Counted from the first letter of the stretch, positions 28,581 to 38,496 are shown. The stretch: 64,000 bases of DNA from Endozoicomonas numazuensis (GCF_000722635.1 NZ_JOKH01000001.1:1078201-1142200); one strand, 5' to 3'. Notes: generated from the letters alone by a model not told the origin. Numbers and translations: made by a program.

Positions 28581-29162
28581 ATGAAATCACAGGTAACACA
28601 GCCTATGAAAACCATCACCGTGTTTTGTGGCTCCCGCTCCGGAGTCCACGACGACTATTTAAATGACGCACTGCGTGTTACCGAAGCATTAGTCAGGCAA
28701 AGGATTACTCTGGTTTATGGAGGCGGCAACATAGGTTTAATGGGAGCTATTGCCAATCGAGCCATTGAGCTGGGTGGCAAAGTGATCGGTGTGATTCCTG
28801 AAATTCTTTTTGAAAAAGAGCTGGCTCACCATGAATTAACCGAGCTACATCAAGTCAGTCATATGCTGGAAAGAAAAAACAAGCTGACTGAGTTGGCCGA
28901 TGGATTTATTGTTCTGCCAGGGGGAATCGGAACACTGGATGAACTCTCGGAAGAAATGGCGTTGAATCATATAGGTTATCAGAACAAGCCCATTGCATTA
29001 CTTAATACCCGAAATTATTACCACCACTTGATGACATTTCTGACGCACACCAGCTCAGAAGGCTTTATGTCTGCTCAGTTACTGGATCAATTGATCATAG
29101 ATTCGCATCCTGAAACGCTGGTCGATAAAATGATTCAGAAAAGTTTGCCTGATCAGCATTAA
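28581..29162 (+). CDS. LOG-family protein (TIGR00730, cytokinin-type nucleoside 5'-monophosphate phosphoribohydrolase)
   Basis: 193 residues with the family signature PGGIGTLDE, the N-terminal VFCGSRSG and the loop VYGGGNIGLMG. Homologues release the base from nucleoside monophosphates. The frame is open further upstream, but that sequence holds the interspersed hairpin repeat and is not protein-like; the ATG at 28605 is a second possible start. It is followed by the esterase gene 51 bp downstream in the same direction. Confidence 0.85.
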   Translation: MKSQVTQPMKTITVFCGSRSGVHDDYLNDALRVTEALVRQRITLVYGGGNIGLMGAIANRAIELGGKVIGVIPEILFEKELAHHELTELHQVSHMLERKNKLTELADGFIVLPGGIGTLDELSEEMALNHIGYQNKPIALLNTRNYYHHLMTFLTHTSSEGFMSAQLLDQLIIDSHPETLVDKMIQKSLPDQH

Positions 29163-29213
29163 CGGCGTTGGCCTGATTACACTCCGCTGACTCTCTAAAC
29201 TGTTGGAACCACT

Positions 29214-29843
29214 ATGACTAAAAAACCATTACTGATCTATCTGCATGGTTTTAACAGCGCCCCTGCTTCCGTAAAAGCCCAACAGACGCTTCGATACCTT
29301 GATCAATACCGGATTGATATGGAGCCATGGATTCCGGCTTTGCCTCATTCTCCGGCCGAAGTGAAACAACTACTGTCTGAAAAACTGCAACAGGAAACCA
29401 CCTGCCGGCCTATCTATATTATTGGAAGCTCACTGGGCGGTTACATAGGAACCTGGTTAAAGGCACAAATCAACTGGCTGCACCCGGAGTACACAACCCG
29501 GCTGATATTAATTAACCCTGCAGTGCGACCTTTCGAACATTTTTCCGAATACCTGGGAACACAAGTGAATGAATACACAGGGGAAAAATGGCAGCTGACC
29601 ATGGCTCACGTTGAGCAACTTAAAACTCTGGAGATACAGAACATCCAGAGACCAGAAGATATTCTGCTACTGGTTCAAACGGGCGATGAAGTTCTGAACT
29701 ACAAAAAAGCAGTAGAAAAATATCAACAATCAGAGGTGGTGATTCAGGAAGGCGGTGACCATGCGTTCAAGTATTTCGATAAAGCCCTGCCTTTGGTCTT
29801 TCAGTTTCTGTCCGGAAGGTCAATAGATCGCAAAATGCTGTAA
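29214..29843 (+). CDS. yqiA: YqiA-type esterase (alpha/beta hydrolase)
   Basis: 209 residues: an N-terminal LIYLHGFNSAPASVKA, the nucleophile elbow GSSLGG with Ser, Asp in QTGDEVLNY and His in GGDHAFK complete the triad. In E. coli yqiA lies directly upstream of parE; here the MFS and acyl-CoA synthetase genes have come between them. Substrate unknown beyond short acyl esters in the family. Confidence 0.87.
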   Translation: MTKKPLLIYLHGFNSAPASVKAQQTLRYLDQYRIDMEPWIPALPHSPAEVKQLLSEKLQQETTCRPIYIIGSSLGGYIGTWLKAQINWLHPEYTTRLILINPAVRPFEHFSEYLGTQVNEYTGEKWQLTMAHVEQLKTLEIQNIQRPEDILLLVQTGDEVLNYKKAVEKYQQSEVVIQEGGDHAFKYFDKALPLVFQFLSGRSIDRKML

Positions 29844-29958
29844 TTCTTCCTCTTAAAAGGTTCAGTAATAAGCCATTAATTCGACCTGCGTTTTTCCTGA
29901 ATGATGCTACATTATCTTCTAAGTTGACTTTGAGCCTGAACAAATGAGCGACAAAAGT

Positions 29959-30021
29959 AATCTTTCGTCTCCCCCGGTGATGAAAGATTTTTTTTACCGT
30001 AAAAACACTGACCTTTACGGT
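29959..30021 (+). terminator. two successive hairpins after yqiA
   Basis: AATCTTTC (29959-29966) pairs with GAAAGATT (29982-29989) followed by a T-tract; then ACCGTAAA (29996-30003) pairs with TTTACGGT (30014-30021). The first looks like a terminator for yqiA, the second may lie in the leader of the MFS gene. Confidence 0.6.
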
Positions 30022-30084
30022 TTAACAGCAACTCCTGTCTTTTGACGTATTCCACTTCTTACTACGCAGTTCATGGAAGTTTTC

Positions 30085-31575
30085 ATGAGATCCTTCTTTA
30101 AATGCTCTGTTATACCCGACGGCTATTCGCGAGAACAACACGAACGTTATTCAAGATTAAGATTACAAGTCCTGACCGGGGCTTTTCTTTCTTATGCTGC
30201 CTATTACCTGGTCCGAAAAAACTTTGTCATGGTCATGCCAGACCTGATTGCCGAAGGATACAGCAAATCTGAGCTGGGTATGGCACTCTCAGCGCTGGCG
30301 GTCAGTTACGGGATCAGCAACCTGGCAATGGGTTACCTGGCCGACCGTATCGATGTCCGAAAACTGATGCCTCTGTGCCTTTTGGGTTCGGCTCTACTCT
30401 CTCTCTTTCTTGGCTTTTCGCCGATCCTGCAGTTTCCACTCATGGTAATGGTGATCACTCTTGCTCTGAATGGCTGCATTCAAGGTTCGGGTTGGCCCTG
30501 CAGTGCGAAACTGATCGCACACTGGTTCGTCAGGCAGGAACGAGGGACGGCCATGAGCATATGGAACCTGTCGCACAATGTCGGCTGCGGCCTTCTGGGG
30601 CCCATTGCCATTCTCTCCGTAGCTCTGTTCGGTAACTGGCAAAGTAAAATTTACTTTCCAGCGTTTATTGCCATCATCATCGCTATGGTGGGATACCTTC
30701 TTTTGCGAGATAAACCTTCTCAATGTCGACTGCCTTCACCTTCCCCGGAGTTGTCGGCAGACCTGGAAATAGAACAGCACAAAACCTCTTTCATCCGAAC
30801 ACTGCAACTGTTTGGGCAACACTGCCTGAAAATGCCTCCGCTCTGGATTCTGGTCGTTGTGAATGCCTGCACTTATTTCATACGATACGGTGTTATTGAC
30901 TGGGCTCCTGTCTACCTTACTGAAACCAAAGGGTTCAGTTTCAACGCTTCCAGCTGGGCTTTTTTTGCCTTTGAATATGCAGCCATCCCAGGCACCCTGA
31001 TTTGCGGCTATATGAGCGATAAGCATTTCAAGGGTAAACGTGCCCCCATGAATGCACTCTTTATGGCTCTGGTGCTCATTTCTGTCATTGCTTACTGGCA
31101 CTCACCTCCGGGAGATACAACCTATGCTGTACTCTCGCTGATTTCGACCGGCTTTTTAATATACGGCCCTGTCATGCTGGTGCATGTACACATCATTGAC
31201 TTGGTTCCCTTGCCCTTTGCGGCCACAGCAGCCGGCTTTTGTGGACTCTTTGGCTATATTTTTGGTGCCACCTCGGCCAACCTGCTTTTGGGAAAAGTGC
31301 TCGATCTTTATGGTTGGGATGCCTGCTTCCAGCTGTTGGCAGGTGCCAGCTTTCTGGCCCTGCTTCTTCTGTTACTGCTATGGCTATGGGAAAACCTTCA
31401 CCCTACCCCAACGTTCGAGTTTAGCCCCACGTCACCTCAGCCCATTACTGTTCCTATTTCATCAGAACAGAAAAGGTCCTGGTTGAAAGCAACCTTAAAA
31501 TCAATAACCACAACAATGTTGAACCTTCTGAATAAAAAGAAGGTGCCTGATGCAGCCAAACGTTATACCTCATAG
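30085..31575 (+). CDS. MFS transporter of the organophosphate:phosphate antiporter type (GlpT/UhpT/UhpC-like)
   Basis: About 496 residues with twelve membrane segments, the family N-terminus YSRLRLQVLTGAFLSYAAYYLVRKNF, GYLADRIDVRK in loop 2-3, and GCIQGSGWPCSAKLIAHWF. Members exchange sugar phosphates or glycerol-3-phosphate for phosphate, or act as sensors (UhpC). The C-terminal end is inside a 161-bp direct duplication and extends about 60 residues past the last helix, so the tail may be altered. Start ATG 30073 is an alternative. Confidence 0.85.
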   Translation: MRSFFKCSVIPDGYSREQHERYSRLRLQVLTGAFLSYAAYYLVRKNFVMVMPDLIAEGYSKSELGMALSALAVSYGISNLAMGYLADRIDVRKLMPLCLLGSALLSLFLGFSPILQFPLMVMVITLALNGCIQGSGWPCSAKLIAHWFVRQERGTAMSIWNLSHNVGCGLLGPIAILSVALFGNWQSKIYFPAFIAIIIAMVGYLLLRDKPSQCRLPSPSPELSADLEIEQHKTSFIRTLQLFGQHCLKMPPLWILVVVNACTYFIRYGVIDWAPVYLTETKGFSFNASSWAFFAFEYAAIPGTLICGYMSDKHFKGKRAPMNALFMALVLISVIAYWHSPPGDTTYAVLSLISTGFLIYGPVMLVHVHIIDLVPLPFAATAAGFCGLFGYIFGATSANLLLGKVLDLYGWDACFQLLAGASFLALLLLLLLWLWENLHPTPTFEFSPTSPQPITVPISSEQKRSWLKATLKSITTTMLNLLNKKKVPDAAKRYTS

Positions 31576-31678
31576 CGTTCGCACTGAGCCTGTCGAAGTG
31601 CATGATCAGCATCCTTCAAAAGGCTCAGGGGAAAGACAACAAATTAGACGAACGAAAAACACGACATTTTTAGCAGGT
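31518..31678. repeat. 161-bp direct duplication, unit 1 (with hairpin repeat copy B)
   Basis: Begins GTTGAACCTTCTGAATAAAA inside the MFS gene's last codons and ends TTTTTAGCAGGT. Contains the CTGAGCCTGTCGAAG hairpin arm; its second arm (CTTCAAAAGGCTCAG) has two changes. Unit 2 follows 33 bp later. Confidence 0.85.
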
Positions 31679-31681
31679 CAT

Positions 31682-31711
31682 CTGGTTCCCATGATCCAGC
31701 GTGGGAACCAG
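31682..31711. terminator. hairpin between the two duplication units
   Basis: CTGGTTCCCA (31682-31691) pairs with TGGGAACCAG (31702-31711) around a 10-nt loop. It may end the MFS transcript or be the trace of a small element. Confidence 0.45.
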
Positions 31712-31872
31712 GTTGAACCTTCTGAATAAAAAGAAGGTGCCTGATGCAGCCAAGCGTTATACCTAATACCGTTCGCACTGAGCCTGTCGAAGTGCATGAT
31801 CAGCATACTTCGACAGGCTCAGGGGAAAGACAACAAATTAGGCAAACGAAAAACAAGACATTTTTAGCGGGT
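31712..31872. repeat. 161-bp direct duplication, unit 2 (with hairpin repeat copy C)
   Basis: Same length as unit 1 and nearly identical, including the MFS-end coding sequence. The hairpin arms CTGAGCCTGTCGAAG (31778-31792) and CTTCGACAGGCTCAG (31808-31822) are perfect here. Confidence 0.85.
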
Positions 31873-31897
31873 AGTAAAAGGAGAGATTAGACTTCCA

Positions 31898-33385
31898 TCA
31901 AGAAGCCCTTGACGTATTCTGCAGACTTAAGTCTCGCTTGAGCGACTGCTTGTCAATTTTACCGAGTGCCGTTTTAGGCAATTGATCAAGAATTTCCATA
32001 TGCGTAGGCAGCTTATAGGTAGCCAGCTGCGTACGCATCCACTGACGTATTTCATCCAGGTCGACATGGCGTGAAGCTGGCACAATACAGGCGCAGACGG
32101 CTTCTCCAAGACGTTCACTGGGTGTCCCCAGAACCGCGCACTCCTGAACTCCCGGATGGGCATCCAGTAAAGCTTCAACCTCCAGAGCTGAAACCCGGTA
32201 GCCTCCAGAGCGAATAATATCGATACTCCGGCGACCCAGCAGTCGATATTGGCCATGTTCATACGCTGCTATATCACCGGTCCGGTACCAGCCATGTCGA
32301 AAGGCTTTCTGTGTCAGGTCTTCCTTGCCATGGTAGCCACTGAACATCTGGGGACTGCGCACTTCCATTTCCCCCATAGTATCCACTTTATTCCCGGACT
32401 CATCGACCAGCCGAACACTCACCCCGGGCAGAGGATGCCCTAAACATTCAGACAAACGCTCTCCACTGGGCTCTTGAGATAAAACCATACCCACTTCCGT
32501 CATGCCATAACGGGTGAGCAAAGGCTGTCCGGCAATCCTTCGCCATTCTTTATGAACAGAAGGAGGTAATGAAGAGGAGCCAACAATAGCGAGCCTCAGA
32601 CCGGCCGCGCCCTCGCGCCAGCGCAACTGATTCTCGGGGCTGGTTTTGTTCCAGGACTCAACCAGGTATTTATAAATAGTCGGAACAGCCGTGAGCAGAG
32701 TGAACGAACCACTGGCCAGATGCTCCCACACTTTTTCTGTCTTGAATGAGGACAGCAACTTACAGCTGGCTCCTGCTGCCAGCGTACACAGCAAGCCACA
32801 AACCAGCCCATGAATATGAGAAAGCGGTAATACGTGAAGCAGACGATCCTGCGGCTGCCAGTTCCATGCCGCACAAAGTGTTCTGACTTGAGCTTCAATA
32901 GAACTGAATGTATGAACCACACCTCTAGGGCAGCGACTGGTGCCGCTGGTATACAGAACTAATGCCCTTTGCTCCGGATCAACCTGCCGCAGTGGCAGAG
33001 GGTCAGAGTCGTAGCCCGCAGACGCGATCATCACAACCCCGGACCTTTGACCAAGATAACTGGCATCAGCCTGTCGTCCTGGCGAATAAACGAGATAGCC
33101 GACATCCAGATCCTTTATCCGCCATTCCCATTCAGGCAAAGGCATTAAAGGATCCAACGGTACAGCAATACCTTCAGCCAGCCAGATCGCCAGAAGTGAT
33201 ACGACAAAAGAAGACTCCCGCCCCGTGAGAAAGGCCACAAACTGGCCTTTTACTCCGTGCGACTTCAACACACCTGCCAACACTCTCGCCTTTTCCAGCA
33301 AAGAGCAGTAGGTGTGCTCCCCTTCTTCATCAATAACAGCCACACGATCGGCAGGATGCCCAACCAGCTGTGACAGAAAAGGCAT
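31898..33385 (-). CDS. AMP-forming acyl-CoA synthetase (malonyl-CoA synthetase/MatB-like)
   Basis: Start set at MPFLSQLVGHPADR, with GGAG six bases upstream. 495 residues with the adenylate-forming motifs: P-loop YTSGTSRCPRGV, RYGMTEVGM, YRTGDIA, the hinge GRRSIDIIRSGGYRVSALEVE and the catalytic Lys in KTALGKIDKQ. The compact size and IIRSGGYRVSALEVE resemble MatB/ACSF3 enzymes, but substrate choice cannot be fixed by eye. It stands alone, convergent with the MFS gene. Confidence 0.8.
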   Translation of the reverse strand: MPFLSQLVGHPADRVAVIDEEGEHTYCSLLEKARVLAGVLKSHGVKGQFVAFLTGRESSFVVSLLAIWLAEGIAVPLDPLMPLPEWEWRIKDLDVGYLVYSPGRQADASYLGQRSGVVMIASAGYDSDPLPLRQVDPEQRALVLYTSGTSRCPRGVVHTFSSIEAQVRTLCAAWNWQPQDRLLHVLPLSHIHGLVCGLLCTLAAGASCKLLSSFKTEKVWEHLASGSFTLLTAVPTIYKYLVESWNKTSPENQLRWREGAAGLRLAIVGSSSLPPSVHKEWRRIAGQPLLTRYGMTEVGMVLSQEPSGERLSECLGHPLPGVSVRLVDESGNKVDTMGEMEVRSPQMFSGYHGKEDLTQKAFRHGWYRTGDIAAYEHGQYRLLGRRSIDIIRSGGYRVSALEVEALLDAHPGVQECAVLGTPSERLGEAVCACIVPASRHVDLDEIRQWMRTQLATYKLPTHMEILDQLPKTALGKIDKQSLKRDLSLQNTSRAS

Positions 33386-33692
33386 ACAGCACTCCATCTT
33401 CAATGCGGTTGTTGTGTGCCAACCTGCTTTATGGAAAGTGGACGAAAGTATAGTCCGGAAAGTTCATAACGCTGCTTTCAGTGCATAAATAACGCAGAAA
33501 GACTGAAACGAGAGTTTTGAAATTCAAAACTGAATAAGCAACATCCTATTCTGGCTGCCTGCCAGGGGCTGCATGGACTATCAGAGCAACTCAAGATATT
33601 GAATTTTGACCCAGCGACGATCAACACTGACTAACGCCAAGGGTTTAGGTACACTTATGAGTTAACGCGCAATCAGACCCAGCAAGGATTTC

Positions 33693-35582
33693 ATGCGTAA
33701 CGACTACACAGCGGAAGCCATTGAGGTTCTCAGTGGCCTGGACCCGGTTCGCAAACGTCCGGGCATGTACACAGACACAACCCGTCCCAACCATCTGGCC
33801 CAGGAAATCATCGACAACAGTGTCGACGAGGCTTTGGCGGATTTTGCCAGCAAGATCAAGGTCATCCTGCACAAGGATAACTCGCTGGAGGTCATAGATG
33901 ATGGCCGGGGAATGCCTACCGATATTCACCCTGAACACGGTATAACCGGGATAGAGCTTATTCTGACCCGACTGCACGCCGGTGGTAAGTTCTCCAACAA
34001 GAACTACCAGTTCTCCGGTGGTCTGCACGGGGTAGGTGTATCGGTAGTTAATGCACTTTCAACACGCCTTGAAGTAACGGTTCGCAGAGATGCCAAAGTC
34101 TCCCTGATTACCTTCAAGAATGGCTACAAGGATCAGGACCTTCACGAGATTGATACCTGCGGCCGTCGCAACACCGGCACCACTGTGCGTTTCTGGCCCG
34201 ACGCCAGCTACTTTGACTCGCCCAAATTTTCGGTTCTCAAACTCAAGCACGTACTGCGTGCCAAAGCGGTACTCTGTCCTGGCCTTAAAATCGAGTTTAC
34301 TGATCACCATACAGGCGACACAGATGAGTGGTACTTCGAAGACGGCCTGACCGATTACCTGAAAGGCTCAACCCGTGAGTACGAAACCCTGCCACAAGAG
34401 CCCTTCACCGGTTCATTAAAAGGTGAGAAAGAAGCAGTGGATTGGGCAGTGCAGTGGCTTCCCGAAGGGGGAGAACTGCTCACCGAAAGCTACGTTAACC
34501 TGATCCCGACACCTCTGGGCGGAACACACGTCAATGGTTTGAGAACAGGTTTACTGGAAGCCATTCGGGAATTCTGTGAATTCCGAAACCTGCTGCCCAG
34601 AGGTATCAAACTGGGCCCTGACGACATCTGGGAAAACTGTTCCTACGTACTCTCTGCCAAATTGTCCGACCCCCAGTTCTCAGGCCAGACCAAAGAGCGT
34701 CTGTCTTCAAGAGAATGTGCTGCCTTTGTTTCCGGTGTTGCCAAAGATGCTTTCAGCCTTTGGCTGAACCAGCACACGGCTGAGGGAGAACAATTGGCAG
34801 AACTGTGCATCAATAACGCACAGAAACGAATGCGCAAGTCCAAGAAAGTCGCTCGTAAAAAAGTGACACAGGGACCTGCTTTGCCAGGCAAACTGGCAGA
34901 CTGCTCCAGCCAGGACCTGAACTATACCGAACTGTTTCTGGTAGAGGGCGACTCTGCGGGCGGTTCTGCAAAACAGGCTCGTGACCGTGAGTATCAGGCC
35001 ATTCTGCCTCTGCGCGGTAAAATCCTGAACACTTGGGAAATCGACTCCAGTGAAGTACTGGCCTCCCGTGAAATTCACGACATTTCCGTAGCTCTCGGCG
35101 TTGATCCCGGTTCCGATAAACTAGACGGACTGCGCTACGGTAAAATATGCATTCTTGCCGACGCCGACTCCGACGGCCTGCACATTGCTACCCTGCTTTG
35201 CGCACTGTTTGTGCAACACTTTCGACCTCTGGTTGAGCAGGGACATATTTATGTAGCGATGCCACCGCTCTACCGAATCGATGTCGCCAAAGAAGTGTTT
35301 TACGCACTGGATGAAGCAGAGAAAGAAGGCGTACTGGAACGCATCAAAGCCGAGAAAAAACGAGGCAAAGTGAACGTACAGCGCTTTAAAGGATTGGGTG
35401 AAATGAACCCTCTGCAGCTCCGCGAAACCACTATGTCGTCCGACACTCGACGTCTGGTTCAGTTAACACTGGAAGACTTTGAAATGACTCGCGAAGACAT
35501 GGACATGCTACTGGCGAAAAAACGATCCGGAGATCGCAAGAGCTGGCTTGAGTCCAAAGGGGATCTGGTGGAGATTTCCTGA
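33693..35582 (+). CDS. parE: DNA topoisomerase IV subunit B
   Basis: 629 residues: the GHKL ATPase (DEALADFASKIKV, DDGRGMPTDIHPEHG, GGLHGVGVSVVNALS), transducer domain, Toprim motifs (LFLVEGDSAGGSAKQARDRE and DADSDGLHIATLL) and the C-terminal RFKGLGEMNP. ParE pairs with ParC to decatenate chromosomes. The coding sequence and stop are intact; a Tn7-like transposon begins four bases after the TGA, and its target duplication overlaps the last base of the stop. Confidence 0.97.
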   Translation: MRNDYTAEAIEVLSGLDPVRKRPGMYTDTTRPNHLAQEIIDNSVDEALADFASKIKVILHKDNSLEVIDDGRGMPTDIHPEHGITGIELILTRLHAGGKFSNKNYQFSGGLHGVGVSVVNALSTRLEVTVRRDAKVSLITFKNGYKDQDLHEIDTCGRRNTGTTVRFWPDASYFDSPKFSVLKLKHVLRAKAVLCPGLKIEFTDHHTGDTDEWYFEDGLTDYLKGSTREYETLPQEPFTGSLKGEKEAVDWAVQWLPEGGELLTESYVNLIPTPLGGTHVNGLRTGLLEAIREFCEFRNLLPRGIKLGPDDIWENCSYVLSAKLSDPQFSGQTKERLSSRECAAFVSGVAKDAFSLWLNQHTAEGEQLAELCINNAQKRMRKSKKVARKKVTQGPALPGKLADCSSQDLNYTELFLVEGDSAGGSAKQARDREYQAILPLRGKILNTWEIDSSEVLASREIHDISVALGVDPGSDKLDGLRYGKICILADADSDGLHIATLLCALFVQHFRPLVEQGHIYVAMPPLYRIDVAKEVFYALDEAEKEGVLERIKAEKKRGKVNVQRFKGLGEMNPLQLRETTMSSDTRRLVQLTLEDFEMTREDMDMLLAKKRSGDRKSWLESKGDLVEIS

Positions 35583-35586
35583 ATTA
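35582..35586. repeat. 5-bp target-site duplication (parE side)
   Basis: AATTA immediately before the transposon end, identical to 60935-60939. Five-base duplications are the hallmark of Tn7-type insertion. Confidence 0.9.
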
Positions 35587-35597
35587 TGTTGGAAACA

Positions 35598-35655
35598 CCA
35601 TAAGCTGGTGAGTTTTTACCAAAAGCTGGTGAGTATAATACTTTAAGCTGGTGAG
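35598..35655 (+). repeat. three TnsB-box repeats at the parE-proximal (right-type) end
   Basis: Near-identical boxes CCATAAGCTGGTGAG (35598-35612), CCAAAAGCTGGTGAG (35619-35633) and CTTTAAGCTGGTGAG (35641-35655), spaced 21-22 bp. The close packing is like the right end of Tn7 and covers the likely tnsA promoter, so TnsB binding could repress the operon. Confidence 0.85.
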
Positions 35656-35712
35656 ATAGCCACCTCTCTACTACCCTCAATACATATGAGACGGTAGTGA
35701 GAGGTGGTACTC

Positions 35713-36333
35713 ATGCCCACCAGAATCATCAAGAAATCAAAATGCAATATGCCGGGGCTGTTCCCTAGCCTTAAGAATCCAGATGGCATAATGTACGAAT
35801 CGACTCTTGAGCGTGACTATTGTTACTACCTTGAGCTTGATCCGGATGTGCGTTTTTATGAAGGACAGCCTGTAACACTTCACTTTGAAATTGATGGAAA
35901 AAAACGTCGATACACCCCAGATTTTCTAATTCTCTTTCACAACTCTGAAAAAAAACTGCTGGTTGAGATCAAGCGGGAGCAGGCTTTAATTGACGATGAT
36001 GGCTTAGTATTAAAACTGAATACAGTAAGGGAAGAATTTAAACAACAAGGATATGAGTTTGAAGTTAAAGACGATATATTCATTCGAGCAAAGCCCAGAC
36101 TGCAAAATCTTAAAAAGATTTACAAATACCTTAGATATAGTATTTCCCCAGATGAGAAAAGCACAATCCTTGAACTGCTCAAAAGCGATAAAAAATATCA
36201 AATAAGCGAGATTGGTATAGAAGCAGAGATTGCAGATCCTTTGCCAAAAGTTCTTCACTTGGCAGCGATTTCAGATCTCTTTGTTGATATCAGCTACCCA
36301 ATTGATTTGTATAGTCTGGTATGGCAGGAGTAA
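35713..36333 (+). CDS. tnsA: TnsA transposition endonuclease
   Basis: TnsA cuts the 5' strands at the transposon ends, giving cut-and-paste transposition together with TnsB. Start set at the ATG giving MPTRIIKKSK, with GAGGTGG upstream. The 206 residues hold the restriction-enzyme-like catalytic set Glu33 (TLERD), Asp70 (RYTPDF) and Glu85-Ile-Lys87, and a C-terminal winged-helix-like part. Length compares with 273 for Tn7 TnsA. The gene is clearly AT-richer than the host flanks. tnsB begins at 36336, three bases after its stop. Confidence 0.92.
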   Translation: MPTRIIKKSKCNMPGLFPSLKNPDGIMYESTLERDYCYYLELDPDVRFYEGQPVTLHFEIDGKKRRYTPDFLILFHNSEKKLLVEIKREQALIDDDGLVLKLNTVREEFKQQGYEFEVKDDIFIRAKPRLQNLKKIYKYLRYSISPDEKSTILELLKSDKKYQISEIGIEAEIADPLPKVLHLAAISDLFVDISYPIDLYSLVWQE

Positions 36334-37449
36334 AGATGTATTCATTCAACCCCGGAAATCAATTCGCTCTTGGACATAACAAGTATCAAGTGCTGGAAGT
36401 AATTAATAGCGAAACCATAAAAGCAACGAATACTCAAACTGGCCATAGTCATATAATGGCAACTGCAGAACTATACGAACATTATGAGAAAGGTGATTTA
36501 TTTTTCTTTGGTGGTGAAGTTCAAGAAAAATTAGAAGAAGAAACTATAAAAAAATTGCTAAATCCTGCCAACGGTCCAATTAGCGTCAATGAAACTCCAT
36601 CGTTTAAGGATGACTACTTAAAAAGAGACCCATATACCTACACTGAAGAAGAATTAGATATTATAGAGTTTAAACTGTCTTTCATTGATGAGATTTTGAA
36701 AAAGAACCCAGCAGCATTTACCGAAAATCATATTCAACCGTTGGTGGATGAAGTCTATGAGCGAGAACATACAAAAACTGATAAAACCAAACCATCGCCT
36801 CATACTGTCAGAAAATGGTACGATGTATATATTAAAAGCGGTAAGCAGTCATACTCTCTTTTACCTAGAATAAAAGACAAAGGTAACAGGAATGACAAGC
36901 GAGAAGACATCAAGGATGTCATAGACCAAAACATTGAAAAAATATACTTAACTAGAAATAGAAACAGTATTGCTAAAGTACATAAAGCAATAAAAACTGA
37001 AATCAAACGTAACAAGCTAGATGTACAGATTCCAAGTTACATGACCATCTATAAGCGTATTAAAAAAATGGAGAAAGATTTTCCATACGAAGTCATGCGC
37101 GCTAGAGAAGGACTAATTGCTGCTAACGAAGCATTCCGTGGCGCAGATGCAACCTATCAGGAATCCAGAGCCTTAGAATGTGTTGAAGTTGATAGCACTA
37201 AGATAGATTTATTTGTCCTTTACTGGAACGGAAGGCCTGCTGGTAGGCCTTGGTTGACCGTTGTTAGAGATCGTTATACTCAGTGCATTTTAGGATTCTA
37301 TCTTGGGTTTGAGCCACCAAGCATACTAAGTTTATCTAAAGCTCTTAAAAACTCATTCCTTCGAAAAGACCATATTCTTGAACAATTTCCAGAGATCAAA
37401 AATAAATATCCCTGCTTTGGGCTTCCTGAAATAATAGTTTGCGATAATG

Positions 37450-37458
37450 GCAAAGAAT
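37450..37458. repeat. IS target duplication, left copy
   Basis: GCAAAGAAT, repeated at 38497-38505. The IS1595 family normally makes 8 bp, so one of the nine may belong to the element. Confidence 0.85.
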
Positions 37459-38496
37459 GGCTATGTTGCGCTTAAAGGTTGAAAGCGGAGAAACTCCATA
37501 ATTTTATTACCCAATCGATCAGGTGTTAGAGTTTGAATCCCGGTTAAAGCTCTACGCCAGCCCAGGTAATGTGGTAAGTATTTTGTCGCAACCCCATGAA
37601 AAATCCCTTCTATCCAGCCCTTAAGATGGCCATGATATGCATTGACATGTTGTAAGTGAAAGATTCCATCTAAAACCCTTTTGCCAGATGATGTCACCAG
37701 CTCCTTGAAGGTGAATCCCAGCTTCCTCGCAAGCTTCTCGTGAGCGAGGCTTGCATCAGCACAAACAACAGTTTCAATATTGATTCGACCATTCAAATGA
37801 CGACAAAGTTCGTCTGCACTCTCGTTATCAAGAATGCCATCTACAGTGTGACAGTTGCGATCTCTGGCTACCATGACTGGGACTTTCCTGCATTCAGATT
37901 TCTTATCGGAGCCTCTTTTGCGAGCAGGTCTAGGCAGACCTTTCCTCTGCCCCTTAAACGACTCACGAAAGAATGTTTCGTCGATTTCCGCTATACCACC
38001 AAGCTCTGGTGCCTGATCATGCTCAATGGCTTGCAAAAAGCGATGACGCCAGCGGAATGAAGTTCCAAGCGATATTTGGCACTGCTTGGCAGCCGGACGA
38101 AGCGTGAGAGAATGAGTCATTCCTTCAAGATAACTGGACCATTTTTCGGGGTGCCTGAGTCGAGCCAATGGTGTTTTGGAAAAAGAGTTCAAAGTTTTAT
38201 GGCAATCCTTGCAACGAAAACGCTGGCGCTGGTTGCGAATACCCCACCGCTGTAGATCTTCAGAACCGCAGTGTGGGCATATTGGTGCCTTTATAAAGGC
38301 CTCTTCGATGGAGACAGCAATATCGGAAGGGGAATGTCGATCCGATAGTGCATTAAGCAGAATATTTTTCTGTTGATTTGTCAGTAACGAAATTGCATTA
38401 AGAACTTCTTGAAACTGCTGAGACTGCATAACCTAGCCTCCGGTTGAAGAACCTCGTGACAGTTTAGTCCTGTCAACCCTTTAGCGAAACATAGCC
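37459..38496 (-). mobile_element. IS1595-family insertion sequence (1,038 bp)
   Basis: Imperfect terminal inverted repeats begin GGCTATGTT at both ends (left GGCTATGTTGCGCTTAAAGG, right inverse GGCTATGTTTCGCTAAAGGG). Flanked by a 9-bp direct repeat. It contains one transposase gene on the minus strand. Confidence 0.9.
37461..38429 (-). CDS. IS1595-family transposase
   Basis: 322 residues: an N-terminal zinc-ribbon (CPHCGSEDLQRWG and FRCKDCHKT) and an ISXO2-like catalytic domain with Asp in GGIAEIDETFF, Asp in VVCADAS, and the HVNAYHGHLKGWI motif typical of the family. Its TAG stop lies inside the left terminal repeat. The gene is intact, so this IS may still be active. Confidence 0.9.
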   Translation of the reverse strand: MQSQQFQEVLNAISLLTNQQKNILLNALSDRHSPSDIAVSIEEAFIKAPICPHCGSEDLQRWGIRNQRQRFRCKDCHKTLNSFSKTPLARLRHPEKWSSYLEGMTHSLTLRPAAKQCQISLGTSFRWRHRFLQAIEHDQAPELGGIAEIDETFFRESFKGQRKGLPRPARKRGSDKKSECRKVPVMVARDRNCHTVDGILDNESADELCRHLNGRINIETVVCADASLAHEKLARKLGFTFKELVTSSGKRVLDGIFHLQHVNAYHGHLKGWIEGIFHGVATKYLPHYLGWRRALTGIQTLTPDRLGNKIMEFLRFQPLSAT

